From Alphaproteobacteria bacterium (GTDB taxonomy: Bacteria; Pseudomonadota; Alphaproteobacteria; GCA-2746255), in contig JAGWAR010000001.1 in the NCBI GenBank assembly GCA_021296325.1, forward strand, positions 215,159-279,158: a DNA stretch of 64,000 bases, given 5' to 3'. The translations under genes and the position numbers were made by a program. Below are positions 52,271-61,827 of this stretch, piece after piece; within the stretch, counting starts at the first letter, position 1, and each line of letters starts with the position of its first letter. Below the pieces are notes generated by a model. The model made no database searches. It saw only the letters and a list, made by a program, of their open reading frames with translations, and was not told where the DNA came from.

Positions 52271-52651
52271 CTATCCCTGAAACGCGATTTTCAGAACCCC
52301 GAAAACGGCGGCCAGTCCGAGCACGAGACAGGCGAACTTGACCAGCAGAATGGCGGCAAGCTTCAGGCCCTCGTTATGGACGTAATCCTCAAGCACGACC
52401 TGAAGGCCAAGCTGGGCGTGGTAGAAGGTCGCGGTCAGCAGAAGAATCAGCAACACCGCCGGCACCGGCATGCCGATCCAGGCGGTCGTCGTCGCGTAAT
52501 CGGCGCCGATCAGGGAAAGGATGGAGGCAACAAACCAAAGCGCCAGAGGCACAAGCGCGATCGCCGTGACGCGCTGGGCCCACCAATGGGCCGTACCTTC
52601 CTTTGCCGATCCAAGGCCGCGCACCCGGCCCAAGGGGGAGCGCAGGCTCAT
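52271..52651 (-). CDS. sdhD: Succinate dehydrogenase membrane anchor subunit
   Basis: A 126-residue hydrophobic anchor with three helices (about 28-50, 57-80, 92-115). The heme-ligand-type histidine is in [12 protein letters not shown], and [10 protein letters not shown] follows. ATG 52651 overlaps the sdhC stop (ATGA); an open frame to 52777 lies inside sdhC. The N-terminal segment [20 protein letters not shown] is usual for alphaproteobacterial SdhD. Confidence 0.95.
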   Translation of the reverse strand: MSLRSPLGRVRGLGSAKEGTAHWWAQRVTAIALVPLALWFVASILSLIGADYATTTAWIGMPVPAVLLILLLTATFYHAQLGLQVVLEDYVHNEGLKLAAILLVKFACLVLGLAAVFGVLKIAFQG

Positions 52652-53046
52652 GAGCCGCTCCCGATGAAGCCATACCCCGCCATCCAGGCAAGCAGCGTCA
52701 AAACGCCCGTTGCGACAAGCACGCCGATACCTCCCAACGTCACCTGGCGAAGCTCGAAACCAAGGCCGGCGTCCCACAAGAGATGCCGGATGCCGTTTGC
52801 CAAGTGGTAAAAAAGGGCGACGGTCCAGCCGAAAAGCAAAAACCGGCCCAGCCAGGAGGCCGTGAAGGCCTGGGCGGCCGCAAAACTTTCCGGACCTTGG
52901 GCCGCTGCCACGATCCAGTAGACAAGATGCAGCGTGCCAACCGCCAGCACGATGCCGGTGAAGCGGTGGAGAATCGAAAGGACCGACGTGATTTGAGGCC
53001 GGTAGACCTGTAAATGGGGTGAAAGGGGCCGTTTCCCCGTGGACAT
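52648..53046 (-). CDS. sdhC: Succinate dehydrogenase cytochrome b556 subunit
   Basis: A 132-residue quinone/heme-binding subunit: RPLSPHLQVYRPQITSVLS signature, HRFTGIVLAVGTLHLVYW first helix, FYHLANGIRHLLWDAG with the heme histidine, and a third helix near the end. ATG 53046 follows GAGG by five bases; an ATG five codons upstream is less well placed. It is the first gene of sdhCDAB. Confidence 0.95.
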   Translation of the reverse strand: MSTGKRPLSPHLQVYRPQITSVLSILHRFTGIVLAVGTLHLVYWIVAAAQGPESFAAAQAFTASWLGRFLLFGWTVALFYHLANGIRHLLWDAGLGFELRQVTLGGIGVLVATGVLTLLAWMAGYGFIGSGS

Positions 53047-53078
53047 CGTGGCCTCATGCATGAATGAGCGGAACCGCA

Positions 53079-53107
53079 GATTTAACCTGCCGCCCCGGTG
53101 GGGTCAA
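53079..53107 (-). promoter_or_regulatory. Candidate promoter of sdhCDAB
   Basis: On the minus strand TTGACC (53107-53102) and TAAATC (53084-53079) are 17 bases apart, about 33 bases before the sdhC ATG. The -10 is the same hexamer as in the proposed mdh promoter. No operator was recognised. Confidence 0.5.
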
Positions 53108-53136
53108 TGTTGGTTCGAAGGGCGTCGTGGAAAGAT

Positions 53137-54186
53137 CTAGCGCGGCAGAAGGACCGTGTAATCCAGGTCGAGGATAACCGCCGGGTCGTAATTGCCGTCC
53201 TTGCCCTTGTAGGGAAAATCCGCGCACGCCCGGTCTTTCGTCGCCACCGTCCGGAGCCGGAGCGCGCCCAGGGATTCGAGGCCCGAAATTTCTTCTTTTT
53301 CCAAAATTTCGGTCCACGCATAGACCGTGTCGCCGGCGAAACAGGGCGCCACGTGACTGCCGGCGTTAATCGCAGCAATGCGAAAGGCGTTGCCAAGGCC
53401 GTTGAAGCTTAGAGAGCGCGCCAGACTGATGACGTGACCGCCATAAACGATGCGTCGGCCGAAACGGCCTTCGCGTTCCGTGTGCAGGTTGAAATGCACC
53501 TTTGCCGTATTTTGGTACAGTCGCGTCGCGAGCGCATGCTCGGCCTCTTCGACCGTCATGCCGTCGACGTGGTCGATCTTTTCGCCGACTTTGTAATTCC
53601 CGAAACGGTAGGGCGAACCGGCCAGCCGGTCGTCGTAAAGGTTGAGTTTGATTTCCGCCGGCAGCGCCAGCCTCGTCAGCATCACTTTCTCCGGCAGGTC
53701 GGGCACCGTTGCCTTTGGCGTAGGTGCGTTTGCGTCGCCCTTGCCGACCATTACCCAGCGAACGAATTCGAGAACGGTCAGGTGACGCTGGTTGACGCCC
53801 TTCGAGCGCACATAAACGACGCCGGTTTTCCCGTTCGAGTTTTCCTTGACCCCGATGATGGTCGAGCGCGTGGAAAGCGTGTCGTCGGGAAAGACTGGAA
53901 CGCCGAAGCGGCAATCCGCGTAGCCGAGATTGGCAACCGCGTTCAGCGAAATGTCCGGGACGGTTTTTCCGAAGACGACATGAAAGACGAGAAGATCATC
54001 CACCGGTGCAAGCGAATAACCGATGCTGCGGGCGAATTGATCCGAGGACTGCACGGCGAAACGGGGGCCGTAAAGCGCCGTGTAAAGGGCGACATCGCCG
54101 GACGTAACGGTTCTGGGCGTTGCGTGGACGATCTCCTGCCCGACTTCGAAATCCTCGAAGAAATTTCCGGCGTTCGTTTTCGTCAC
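53137..54186 (-). CDS. mch: Mesaconyl-CoA hydratase (MaoC family)
   Basis: A 349-residue double-hotdog dehydratase of the ethylmalonyl-CoA pathway, interconverting mesaconyl-CoA and beta-methylmalyl-CoA. It opens GNFFEDFEVGQEIVHATPRT and contains ALYTALYGPRFAVQSSDQFA, FHVVFGKTVPDISLNAVANL, NSNGKTGVVYVRSKG and the second-half FGRRIVYGGHVISLARSLS. Length and motifs match Rhodobacter Mch as remembered. It overlaps the upstream lyase gene by ATGA. Confidence 0.88.
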   Translation of the reverse strand: MTKTNAGNFFEDFEVGQEIVHATPRTVTSGDVALYTALYGPRFAVQSSDQFARSIGYSLAPVDDLLVFHVVFGKTVPDISLNAVANLGYADCRFGVPVFPDDTLSTRSTIIGVKENSNGKTGVVYVRSKGVNQRHLTVLEFVRWVMVGKGDANAPTPKATVPDLPEKVMLTRLALPAEIKLNLYDDRLAGSPYRFGNYKVGEKIDHVDGMTVEEAEHALATRLYQNTAKVHFNLHTEREGRFGRRIVYGGHVISLARSLSFNGLGNAFRIAAINAGSHVAPCFAGDTVYAWTEILEKEEISGLESLGALRLRTVATKDRACADFPYKGKDGNYDPAVILDLDYTVLLPR

Positions 54187-55070
54187 GATGCCGCTTCCTT
54201 TTCCATTTCGGTAATAGCTTCCGACATCTGCACAATGCGCTCGGCATTCAGAACGTGCAGGTTCTCGATCAGCTTGCCATCGACGACGACGACACCCTTG
54301 CCTTCCGTCGCTGCCGCCTTGTGGGCGTCGATGACCTTGCGGGAGAAGGCGATTTCATCTTCCGAGGGTGCAAAAACCTCGTTCGCCGGTCCGACCTGTT
54401 TGGGGTGGATCAGCGTCTTGCCGTCGAAACCAAGCTCGACACCCTGGCGGCAGGAATCCCGAAACCCTTCCTCATCGTTGAGGTCGAGGTAAACGCCGTC
54501 GACGATGGCCAGATCCGAGGCGCGGGCAGCCAACAGGCAGATCCCCAGGCTCGTCAGCATCGGCAGCCGCATCGGCGTGTGAGCCGCCTGCAAATCCTTC
54601 GTCAGGTCGGACGTGCCCATGACAAAACCGCCAAGCCGGGGGCTTGCCTGAGCGATCTCTTCGGCGTGCAGGATGCCAGCCGGCGTTTCCATCATGCACC
54701 AGATGGCGAGGCTTTCCGGCGCGCCGTTCGCCTTGAGCACCGCTTCCGCTTCGCGGACCTGCTCGGCGCTGCCCACCTTCGGCAGCAGCACGGCGTCCGC
54801 GCCGCTGGTGGCGGCGGCAACCAGGTCTTCCGCGCCCCAAGGTGTGTCGGCCCCGTTCACCCGAAGCAGGATTTCGCGCTTCCCGTAGCCGCCGGCCTTC
54901 AGCGCGTCCGTCACCATCCGGCGCGCCTCTTCCTTGGCATCCGGGGCGACGGCGTCCTCGAGATCGAGAATCAGCCCATCGGCGGGCAGGCCGCGCGCCT
55001 TCTCGAGCGCCCGGGCGTTCGAGCCCGGCATGTATAGGACACTGCGGCGGGGGCGGGCGGTTTTCGGCAT
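54183..55070 (-). CDS. HpcH/HpaI-family CoA-ester lyase (malyl-CoA lyase/thioesterase-like)
   Basis: A 295-residue CitE-like TIM barrel: RRSVLYMPGSNARALEKARG, LPADGLILDLEDAVAPDAK (metal Asp/Glu), LLPKVGSAEQV, ETPAGILHAEEIA, GTSDLTKDL and GKTLIHPKQVGPANEVF. Its sequence looks closer to (3S)-malyl-CoA thioesterase (Mcl2) than to the longer Mcl1 lyase, but the two cannot be separated reliably by eye. Coupling to mch supports a role with malyl- or methylmalyl-CoA in acetate/C2 assimilation. Confidence 0.82.
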   Translation of the reverse strand: MPKTARPRRSVLYMPGSNARALEKARGLPADGLILDLEDAVAPDAKEEARRMVTDALKAGGYGKREILLRVNGADTPWGAEDLVAAATSGADAVLLPKVGSAEQVREAEAVLKANGAPESLAIWCMMETPAGILHAEEIAQASPRLGGFVMGTSDLTKDLQAAHTPMRLPMLTSLGICLLAARASDLAIVDGVYLDLNDEEGFRDSCRQGVELGFDGKTLIHPKQVGPANEVFAPSEDEIAFSRKVIDAHKAAATEGKGVVVVDGKLIENLHVLNAERIVQMSEAITEMEKEAAS

Positions 55071-55163
55071 GCTGGAGACTTCCCTGAAGGCCTAAAGAGG
55101 GCCCGAGACTATCGAAAAGGCTTCGGTCCCGGCAACCCTGCCCGCAATGCGGCAAGCGGGCGA

Positions 55164-56180
55164 TCAGCCAATATAGTCGGAAATCAGCGTTTCGGCGATC
55201 TGAACCGCGTTCAGGGCGGCACCCTTGCGCAGATTGTCAGCGACGATCCAGAGATTGAGGCCATGGGGCCGGGTCGGGTCCTTCCGCACGCGGGAGACGT
55301 AGACCTTGTCCTCTCCGGCACATTCCTGCGGGGTCACGTAACCTTCCTCGGCCCGGTAGTCGATGACGGAAATGCCCGGAAAGGCATTCATGGCGTCGCG
55401 CGCGGCCTCCACCGAGATCGACTTTTCGAACTCGACGTTGACGGCCTCGGCATGGCCGATAAAAACCGGCACCCGCACGCAAGTGGCGGTGACCTGGATG
55501 TCGGGATCCAGAATTTTCCGGGTCTCGGCGTCCATCTTCCATTCTTCCTTCGTCGAGCCGTCGTCGAGGAAAACGTCGATCTGCGGGATCACGTTGAAAG
55601 CGATCTGCTTCGGAAACGCTTCCTTCTTGACCGGATCGTTGACGTAGATTGCGCGCGTCTGGTCGAAGAGTTCGTCCATCGCTTCGCGGCCCGCGCCCGA
55701 AACGGACTGATAGGTAGAGACCACAACGCGGCGCGCGCGCGCCAGATCGTGAAGGGGCTTCAGCGCCAGCACCATCTGTATCGTCGAACAGTTTGGGTTG
55801 GCAATGATCTTGCGGGTCTGGTAGCCGGCGATTGCCTGCCCGTTCACCTCGGGCACGACGAGAGGCACGTCCGGTTCCATCCGGAAGTGCGAGGTGTTGT
55901 CGATGACGATAGCGCCGGCCTCGGCCGCCCGCGGGGCATGCTTGGCCGAGACCGCGGCGCCCGGCGAGAAAAGCGCGATATCGATGCCGGCAAAATCGCA
56001 CTTATCGAGGGCGCGGACCTCGAGCTCCTTCTTCTCCCCAAAAGAGACCATGCGGCCTTCGGAATCGCCGGAGGCAAGGGCCACCACCTCGTCGGCGGGG
56101 AAGTCCCGCTCGGCAAGAATCTGCAGTATTTCGTGGCCGACGGCACCGGTCGCGCCGGCGACGGCAATGCGATATCCCAT
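55164..56180 (-). CDS. asd: Aspartate-semialdehyde dehydrogenase
   Basis: A 338-residue NADPH enzyme of the Lys/Thr/Met branch. NADP loop VAGATGAVGHEILQIL at the N-terminus, FSPGAAVSAKHAPRA, the DNTSHFRM segment, catalytic Cys131 in ANPNCSTIQMV, the QSVSGAGREAMDEL loop and the HAEAVNVEFEK region are present. It lies between leuB and the lyase gene, all on the minus strand. Confidence 0.97.
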   Translation of the reverse strand: MGYRIAVAGATGAVGHEILQILAERDFPADEVVALASGDSEGRMVSFGEKKELEVRALDKCDFAGIDIALFSPGAAVSAKHAPRAAEAGAIVIDNTSHFRMEPDVPLVVPEVNGQAIAGYQTRKIIANPNCSTIQMVLALKPLHDLARARRVVVSTYQSVSGAGREAMDELFDQTRAIYVNDPVKKEAFPKQIAFNVIPQIDVFLDDGSTKEEWKMDAETRKILDPDIQVTATCVRVPVFIGHAEAVNVEFEKSISVEAARDAMNAFPGISVIDYRAEEGYVTPQECAGEDKVYVSRVRKDPTRPHGLNLWIVADNLRKGAALNAVQIAETLISDYIG

Positions 56181-56253
56181 CGTTCCTATGGTCCGTTCCG
56201 TTGGGGGGCGGAAAGCAGGCCTAGATACGCCCCCAACCCCCTTTTTTCAAGCG

Positions 56254-57366
56254 CTAGCCCTCGAGCTTGTCGAGCTCGCGAACCAGCGCCTCGCCCATCA
56301 CCGAGGTCGAGACCTTGGCCTTGCCCGGTTGCATGATGTCGGCCGTGCGAAGCCCGCCGCCGAGGACGCGGCGGACCGCCTCTTCGATGAGGCCCGCCTC
56401 CTTCTCCCGATCGAAGGAATAGCGAAGCAGCATCGCAAAACTCAGGATCGTGGCAAGCGGGTTGGCGAGGTCCTTGCCCGCAATGTCCGGTGCGCTGCCG
56501 TGCACGGGTTCGTAAAGGGCAGAGCGCCGACCTGCCGCATCCTCGGCGCCGATGGAGGCCGACGGCAGCATGCCGAGCGAGCCGGTCAGCATCGCCGCCT
56601 CGTCCGACAGCATGTCGCCGAACAGATTGTCCGTCACGATGACATCGAACTGCTTTGGCTGGCGGACGAGCTGCATGGCGCAATTGTCCGCGTACATGTG
56701 CGAAAGCTCGACGTCGCTATACTCCGCCGCGTGCAGCGTCGTCACTTCTTCCCGCCACAAAAGCCCGCTTTCCATGACGTTGCTTTTTTCAACAGAACAG
56801 ACACGCTTTTCACGCTTTCTCGACAGTTCGAAGGCGACGCGCGCGACGCGGTGAATTTCTTCCGTCGTATAGACCTGGGTGTTCACGCCGCGGCGCGCGC
56901 CATTGCCGATATCTTCGATGCCTTTCGGTTCGCCGAAATAAATGCCGCCAGTCAATTCGCGCACGATCAGGATGTCGAGCCCTTCGACGAGTTCGGGTTT
57001 CAGGGACGAGGCTTCGGCCAAGGCATCGAAGACGAGGGCCGGCCTTAAATTCGCAAACAGCCCCATTTCCTTGCGGATGCGCAGCAGGCCGCGTTCCGGT
57101 TTCTTGTCGAAGGGAAGCGTGTCCCATTTCGGTCCGCCGACGGCGCCCAGCAAAACCGCGTCCGCCGCCATCGCCGCCGCCATCGTGTCGTTAGAAAGCG
57201 GCGTACCGTGTGCCTCGTAGGAGGCGCCGCCGATGAGACCTTCCTCGAGCGTGAATGCGACGCCACGCCGTGTTTCCAGCCAGTGCAGCAAGCGGCGAAC
57301 CTCGGCCATGACTTCCGGGCCGATGCCGTCGCCCGGCAATAAAAGAATCTTTCCGATCGCGGTCAT
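56254..57366 (-). CDS. leuB: 3-isopropylmalate dehydrogenase
   Basis: A 370-residue leucine biosynthesis enzyme: [77 protein letters not shown] (catalytic Lys region replaced as KSNVM), [20 protein letters not shown] and [17 protein letters not shown]. Gene order leuC-leuD-leuB. Confidence 0.98.
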   Translation of the reverse strand: MTAIGKILLLPGDGIGPEVMAEVRRLLHWLETRRGVAFTLEEGLIGGASYEAHGTPLSNDTMAAAMAADAVLLGAVGGPKWDTLPFDKKPERGLLRIRKEMGLFANLRPALVFDALAEASSLKPELVEGLDILIVRELTGGIYFGEPKGIEDIGNGARRGVNTQVYTTEEIHRVARVAFELSRKREKRVCSVEKSNVMESGLLWREEVTTLHAAEYSDVELSHMYADNCAMQLVRQPKQFDVIVTDNLFGDMLSDEAAMLTGSLGMLPSASIGAEDAAGRRSALYEPVHGSAPDIAGKDLANPLATILSFAMLLRYSFDREKEAGLIEEAVRRVLGGGLRTADIMQPGKAKVSTSVMGEALVRELDKLEG

Positions 57367-57396
57367 GACGTTGGGCTCTCGATGACGAAGGTGGGA

Positions 57397-58008
57397 TTAA
57401 CGGTAAAGCCAGGGTTGCGCGTCGCGCTGCTTTGCCTCGAAGGCGGAAATTTTTGCTTCTTTCTGAAGGGTCAACGCGATGTCGTCCAGTCCCTCGAGCA
57501 GGCAATGCTTGAGGAAGGGATCGATGGTGAAGGCAAGCGTCGAGCCGTCGGCGCGGGTGATGGTCTGCCCGTCCAGATCGATCTTGAGCGCGCCTTTCTC
57601 GCCTTCTTCGGCGGCCTGCATCAATACGTTCACCGTTTCCTCGTCCAGCCGGATCGGCAGGATGCCGTTCTTGAAGCAGTTGCCGTAAAAAATGTCGGCG
57701 AAGGAAGGCGCGATCACGCAGCGGATTCCAAAGTCGCGGATTGCCCAGACGGCATGTTCGCGGCTGGAACCGCAGCCGAAATTCAAGCCCGCCACCAGGA
57801 TTTTTGCCTCGGTCCAGGGCGGCTGGTTCAGTACGAAGTCGGTCTTTTGCTCGCCTTCCGGCGTGCAGCGCATGTCGTAAAACAGATTTTTGCCAAGCCC
57901 GGTCCGCTTGATCGTTTTCAGGAACTGCTTCGGGATGATCATGTCCGTATCGACGTTGATCATTGGAAGGGCGGCCGCGATGCCTTCGAAGTTTTCGAAT
58001 TTTTCCAT
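57397..58008 (-). CDS. leuD: 3-isopropylmalate dehydratase small subunit
   Basis: A 203-residue swivelling-domain subunit that completes isopropylmalate isomerase with Leu[37 protein letters not shown] (substrate loop), [19 protein letters not shown] and the TFTIDPFLK-like [18 protein letters not shown] region are standard. It lies 12 bases after leuC. Confidence 0.97.
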   Translation of the reverse strand: MEKFENFEGIAAALPMINVDTDMIIPKQFLKTIKRTGLGKNLFYDMRCTPEGEQKTDFVLNQPPWTEAKILVAGLNFGCGSSREHAVWAIRDFGIRCVIAPSFADIFYGNCFKNGILPIRLDEETVNVLMQAAEEGEKGALKIDLDGQTITRADGSTLAFTIDPFLKHCLLEGLDDIALTLQKEAKISAFEAKQRDAQPWLYR

Positions 58009-58020
58009 GATCCTGCCGTC

Positions 58021-59427
58021 CTAGTCGAGTTCGCGGACGTCGGCCAGATGGCCGGCAATCGCCGCCGCCGCCGCCATTTCCGGGCTCATCAAATGGGTGC
58101 GCCCGCCGCGGCCCTGACGGCCTTCAAAATTGCGGTTCGAGGTCGAGGCGCAACGTTCGCCCGGCTTCAGCTTGTCCGCGTTCATGGCGAGGCACATCGA
58201 ACAGCCCGGTTCGCGCCATTCGAAACCGGCCTCGATGAAGACCCGGTCCAGCCCTTCGCTTTCGGCCGCTTCCTTCACCAGCCCCGATCCCGGCACGACC
58301 ATCGCGCCGACATGGGAGGAAACTTTCCTGCCCTTCACGATGGCTGCCGCCGCGCGCAAATCCTCGATGCGGGCGTTCGTGCAGGAACCGATAAAAACGC
58401 GATCGACCTTGATGTCGCGCAGGCGCGTTCCAGGCTTCAATCCCATGTAATCGAGCGCGCGTTCCATCGCACGCCGGCGATTCGGGTCCTGCTCCTTTGC
58501 CGGGTCCGGCACGGCGCCGGTAATCGGTAACACGTCCTGAGGGCTGGTGCCCCAGGTGACCTGCGGCGCGATGGCCTCGGCGGCGAGCGCGATCTCGCGA
58601 TCATAGAGTGCGCCGTCGTCGGAAGGCAGCGCCCGCCACGCCTCGACCGCCTGTTCCCAGGCTGCCCCTTTCGGCACGAAGCTGCGTCCCTTCAAATACT
58701 CGAAGGTCGTTTCGTCCGGCGCGATCAGACCGGCGCGCGCGCCTGCCTCGATCGTCATGTTGCAGAGGGTCATCCGCCCTTCCATCGTGAGACCGCGGAT
58801 GGCGGAGCCGGCATATTCGATGACGTATCCGGTGCCGCCGGCCGTGCCGATGGTGCCGATGATGGCAAGGGCGATGTCCTTCGCCGTGATGCCGGGGCCA
58901 AGCTCGCCGTCTACCGTGATCCGCATGTTTTCGGCGGGCTTCTGGATCAGCGTCTGGGTGGCCAGGACGTGCTCGACCTCCGACGTGCCGATCCCGAAAG
59001 CCAGTGCCCCGAAGGCGCCATGGGTCGAGGTGTGGCTGTCGCCGCAGACGATCGTCATCCCGGGCTGGGTGAAGCCCTGTTCCGGCCCGATGACGTGGAC
59101 GATTCCCTGACGGATGTCCGACATCGAAAGGTAGGGAATGCCGAATTCCTCGCAGTTCTTCTGCAGGGTTTCGATCTGAAGGCGGGATTCGGGATCCGCG
59201 ATGCCGTGGGAACGGTCCGTCGTCGGCACGTTATGGTCGGCGACGGCCAGCGTCGCTTCCGCGTGACGAATTTTACGATGGTTGAGGCGAAGTCCCTCGA
59301 AGGCCTGGGGGCTGGTTACTTCGTGAACGAGGTGCCGGTCGATGTAGAGCAGGCACGTACCGTCCTCGGCAACGTCCACCAGATGGAATTGCCAAATCTT
59401 GTCGAACAGTGTCCTTGGTCGTGCCAT
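58021..59427 (-). CDS. leuC: 3-isopropylmalate dehydratase large subunit
   Basis: A 468-residue aconitase-family subunit with a [4Fe-4S] cluster: [12 protein letters not shown] start, [52 protein letters not shown] and [15 protein letters not shown] giving the three cysteines. Isomerises 2- to 3-isopropylmalate. It follows rplS by four bases, linking the ribosomal and leucine genes. Confidence 0.98.
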   Translation of the reverse strand: MARPRTLFDKIWQFHLVDVAEDGTCLLYIDRHLVHEVTSPQAFEGLRLNHRKIRHAEATLAVADHNVPTTDRSHGIADPESRLQIETLQKNCEEFGIPYLSMSDIRQGIVHVIGPEQGFTQPGMTIVCGDSHTSTHGAFGALAFGIGTSEVEHVLATQTLIQKPAENMRITVDGELGPGITAKDIALAIIGTIGTAGGTGYVIEYAGSAIRGLTMEGRMTLCNMTIEAGARAGLIAPDETTFEYLKGRSFVPKGAAWEQAVEAWRALPSDDGALYDREIALAAEAIAPQVTWGTSPQDVLPITGAVPDPAKEQDPNRRRAMERALDYMGLKPGTRLRDIKVDRVFIGSCTNARIEDLRAAAAIVKGRKVSSHVGAMVVPGSGLVKEAAESEGLDRVFIEAGFEWREPGCSMCLAMNADKLKPGERCASTSNRNFEGRQGRGGRTHLMSPEMAAAAAIAGHLADVRELD

Positions 59428-59431
59428 TTTC

Positions 59432-59902
59432 CTATTCAGTTTCCGCGCCCGGCGCTTCTACCTTCGCCTTTTGTTTTTTCTTCGATTTCTTTTTGGGTGC
59501 CTTGACTTCGACCGTCGCTTCGGCCTCGCGGGCCGATATGCGACGCGACGCGTCTTCGGTAATGCGTGCGCTGCGCCCTGAACGTTCCCGTAGGTAGTAA
59601 AGTTTTGCCCGGCGGACGGCACCGTAACGCATCACCTCGATTCCGGCGATGCGCGGCGAATAGATGGGAAAGACGCGTTCGACGCCTTCGCCATAGGAAA
59701 TTTTGCGCACCGTGAAGGAGGAATTCACTCCCCGGTTCGAACGGGCGATGCAAACGCCTTCGAAGGCCTGAATGCGCTCGCGCGATCCTTCGACCACCTT
59801 GACGTCCACCCGCACCGTGTCTCCGGGTCCGAACTTCGGAACGGGCCGCTCGGCGTCTATTTTCTCGATCGCTTCTTTTTCCAGTTCTTCGATGATGTTC
59901 AT
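59432..59902 (-). CDS. rplS: 50S ribosomal protein L19 with charged tail
   Basis: 156 residues; the L19 core ends near residue 125 ([74 protein letters not shown]). The last 30 residues form a Lys/Ala/Glu tail ([18 protein letters not shown]). AAGGAAAAAGGCC precedes ATG 59902. It sits at the bridge-forming interface of the large subunit. Follows trmD as in most bacteria. Confidence 0.97.
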   Translation of the reverse strand: MNIIEELEKEAIEKIDAERPVPKFGPGDTVRVDVKVVEGSRERIQAFEGVCIARSNRGVNSSFTVRKISYGEGVERVFPIYSPRIAGIEVMRYGAVRRAKLYYLRERSGRSARITEDASRRISAREAEATVEVKAPKKKSKKKQKAKVEAPGAETE

Positions 59903-59919
59903 GGCCTTTTTCCTTGCAG

Positions 59920-60627
59920 TCATTTTTCCCGGACGTAACGGGCCCACAGGTCCGGACGTCGCTTCCGCGTAATCTCTTCCGCCTTGGCAAGCCGCCAGTC
60001 GCGGATCTTCTCGTGGTGGCCGGAGAGCAACACCTCCGGCACTTCTCGGCCCTGCCAGTTTTGCGGCCGGGTATAATGTGGGTATTCCAGGAGACCGCGC
60101 TCGAAACTTTCCTCGATGAGCGCGTCCGGACACCCAATCACCCCCGGCAGCAGCCGCACGCAGGCATCGATCAGCGCGATGGCGGCCGGTTCGCCCCCGG
60201 AGAGGATGAAATCGCCAAGACTGACTTCCTCCATCTCCCAGGCCTCCAGCACGCGCTCATCGACGCCTTCAAAGCGCCCACAAAGGAGGGTTACGCCTTC
60301 TCCCTCCGCCAGGCGGCGTATGTAGGGCTGATCCAGCGGCCGACCCCGTGGAGAGAGGTAAAGAGCCGGCTTTTGCCGGGTCGCGTTCGCTCGAAGGGCT
60401 GCGTCGATGACGTCCGGCCTCAGGACCATGCCCGCCCCGCCGCCGAAGGGCGTATCGTCGACGGAGCGGTGTTTATCGCTCGCAAAATGGCGAATGTCCA
60501 CCGTTTCCAGGGCCCAGACCCCTTCCTTCAGCGCCTTGCCGGGCAGCGAGGCGCCAAGCGGCCCCGGAAACATTTCCGGGTAAAGCGTCAGGACACGGAC
60601 CTGCCAGGGGGTGGTTGCCTTAGCCAT
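59920..60627 (-). CDS. trmD: tRNA (guanine-N1)-methyltransferase
   Basis: A 235-residue SPOUT enzyme making m1G37 in t[92 protein letters not shown] and [23 protein letters not shown] 60627 lies within the end of rimM (8-base overlap). Essential for frame maintenance in most bacteria. Confidence 0.98.
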   Translation of the reverse strand: MAKATTPWQVRVLTLYPEMFPGPLGASLPGKALKEGVWALETVDIRHFASDKHRSVDDTPFGGGAGMVLRPDVIDAALRANATRQKPALYLSPRGRPLDQPYIRRLAEGEGVTLLCGRFEGVDERVLEAWEMEEVSLGDFILSGGEPAAIALIDACVRLLPGVIGCPDALIEESFERGLLEYPHYTRPQNWQGREVPEVLLSGHHEKIRDWRLAKAEEITRKRRPDLWARYVREK

Positions 60628-61198
60628 GTTTCCCGTTCCCCGTGGACAGGTCGGCCCCTTCTTCCGCAAGGCCGCCGGCCGTTAGGTCGACGGTCACCCG
60701 GCCGCCTTCCAGATCGACCTCGGGCACCGCCGCTTGGGTGAAAGGCACCATGACGGTGGCCCCGCTTTCGGCGCCGATTTCCAGAATGTCGCCGGCGCCG
60801 AAATTGTGAACGCCGCGCACAATACCGAGCGAATGACCATCCATAGCCTCGGCCGCAAGTCCGATGAGGTCGCCGTGATAATATTCGTCTTCCTCTGTCT
60901 CCGGCAGGGCCGCCCTCGGCACATAAAGTAACGTGCCCTTGAGGGCGAGCGCCGCGTCGCGGTCCTCGACGCCGGCGGCACGAACCAGCAGGGCATCCTT
61001 CACGCTTCCTTCGACGACGAGGTCGAGGACGCGCCCGCCTTCTTCATACGAAACGGGACCATAGGCCGCCAGATCGACCGGGTTCTCGGTGAAGCTGCGA
61101 ACGCGAAGCATCCCCTTCACGCCATGGGCGCCGGTGACGACACCGACGCAGACGCGGCTCGCTTGCGCTTCGTTCCGATGGTTTTTCTGAGCGGCCAT
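60620..61198 (-). CDS. rimM: Ribosome maturation factor RimM
   Basis: A 192-residue two-domain factor for 30S head assembly: N-terminal barrel ([33 protein letters not shown]) and PRC-barrel C-terminal domain ([51 protein letters not shown]). ATG 61198 is preferred, with GAAGG upstream; the frame opens two codons earlier with TTG. Between rpsP and trmD. Confidence 0.97.
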   Translation of the reverse strand: MAAQKNHRNEAQASRVCVGVVTGAHGVKGMLRVRSFTENPVDLAAYGPVSYEEGGRVLDLVVEGSVKDALLVRAAGVEDRDAALALKGTLLYVPRAALPETEEDEYYHGDLIGLAAEAMDGHSLGIVRGVHNFGAGDILEIGAESGATVMVPFTQAAVPEVDLEGGRVTVDLTAGGLAEEGADLSTGNGKHG

Positions 61199-61235
61199 TT
61201 GCAACCTTCCTTCAGGACGGCGCCGTCCGGATTCC

Positions 61236-61811
61236 CTACGCGTCCTCTTTCGGCCCTTCTTTTGGCGCGTCGGCCGGCGTTTCTTCCGCCTTTGCCTCTT
61301 CGGCGGGCGCTTCCTCCTTCGCTTCCTCGACCGGCGATTCTTCCGCCTTTGCCTCTTCGGCGGGCGCTTCTTCCTTCGCTTCCTCGGCCGGCGCTTCCTC
61401 CGCCTTTACTTCCTCGGCGGGCGCTTCCGTTTCGGGGGCGGCTTCCGTTTTTGCTTTCTCGGCACCGGCTTCCGCCTTTGCCTCGCCCTTGCCCTCTTCG
61501 GCCTGCTTGCGCTCCTTCTTCGGGATCGCCTTCTGAGGATTGTTCCGTTGCGGCGGCGTCGGCGCGAGACCGGCCTCGCCCAGGAAACGTGCCACCCGGT
61601 CACTCGGCAGGGCGCCGACGGAAAGCCAGTGCTTGATCCGTTCCGGGTTCAGCTTGACGCGGTCCGGATGGTCTTTCGCCACCATCGGGTTGTAGGTGCC
61701 GACGCGTTCGATGAAACGGCCATCGCGCGGGTTGCGCGTGTCCGTCACGACGATGCGGTAGAAAGGACGCTTTTTCGCGCCACCACGGGACATTCGAATT
61801 TTTACACTCAT
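61236..61811 (-). CDS. rpsP: 30S ribosomal protein S16 with long acidic tail
   Basis: The S16 core is normal for about 80 residues ([54 protein letters not shown]). A linker [18 protein letters not shown] then leads into some 88 residues of Glu/Ala/Lys/Pro ([18 protein letters not shown] type) organised as 19-residue repeats. Such extensions occur in alphaproteobacterial S16 but this one doubles the protein. The tail is strongly acidic, opposite in charge to the L21 tail. Confidence 0.95.
   Translation of the reverse strand: MSVKIRMSRGGAKKRPFYRIVVTDTRNPRDGRFIERVGTYNPMVAKDHPDRVKLNPERIKHWLSVGALPSDRVARFLGEAGLAPTPPQRNNPQKAIPKKERKQAEEGKGEAKAEAGAEKAKTEAAPETEAPAEEVKAEEAPAEEAKEEAPAEEAKAEESPVEEAKEEAPAEEAKAEETPADAPKEGPKEDA
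61275..61432 (-). repeat. 57-bp tandem repeat in the rpsP tail
   Basis: Copies beginning CGGCG at about 61275, 61332 and 61389 are spaced exactly 57 bases (19 codons); the last is partial. Each encodes an [16 protein letters not shown] block. Differences between copies are mostly single substitutions, some synonymous. Confidence 0.8.
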
Positions 61812-61827
61812 GAGCCTTCGTCTTTCC

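Noticed and set aside
55100-55160. GCCCGC/GCGGGC inverted repeat between asd and the lyase gene considered as a terminator
   Set aside because: Stem has a long loop and no T-run, so it is not separable from chance pairing in GC-rich DNA.
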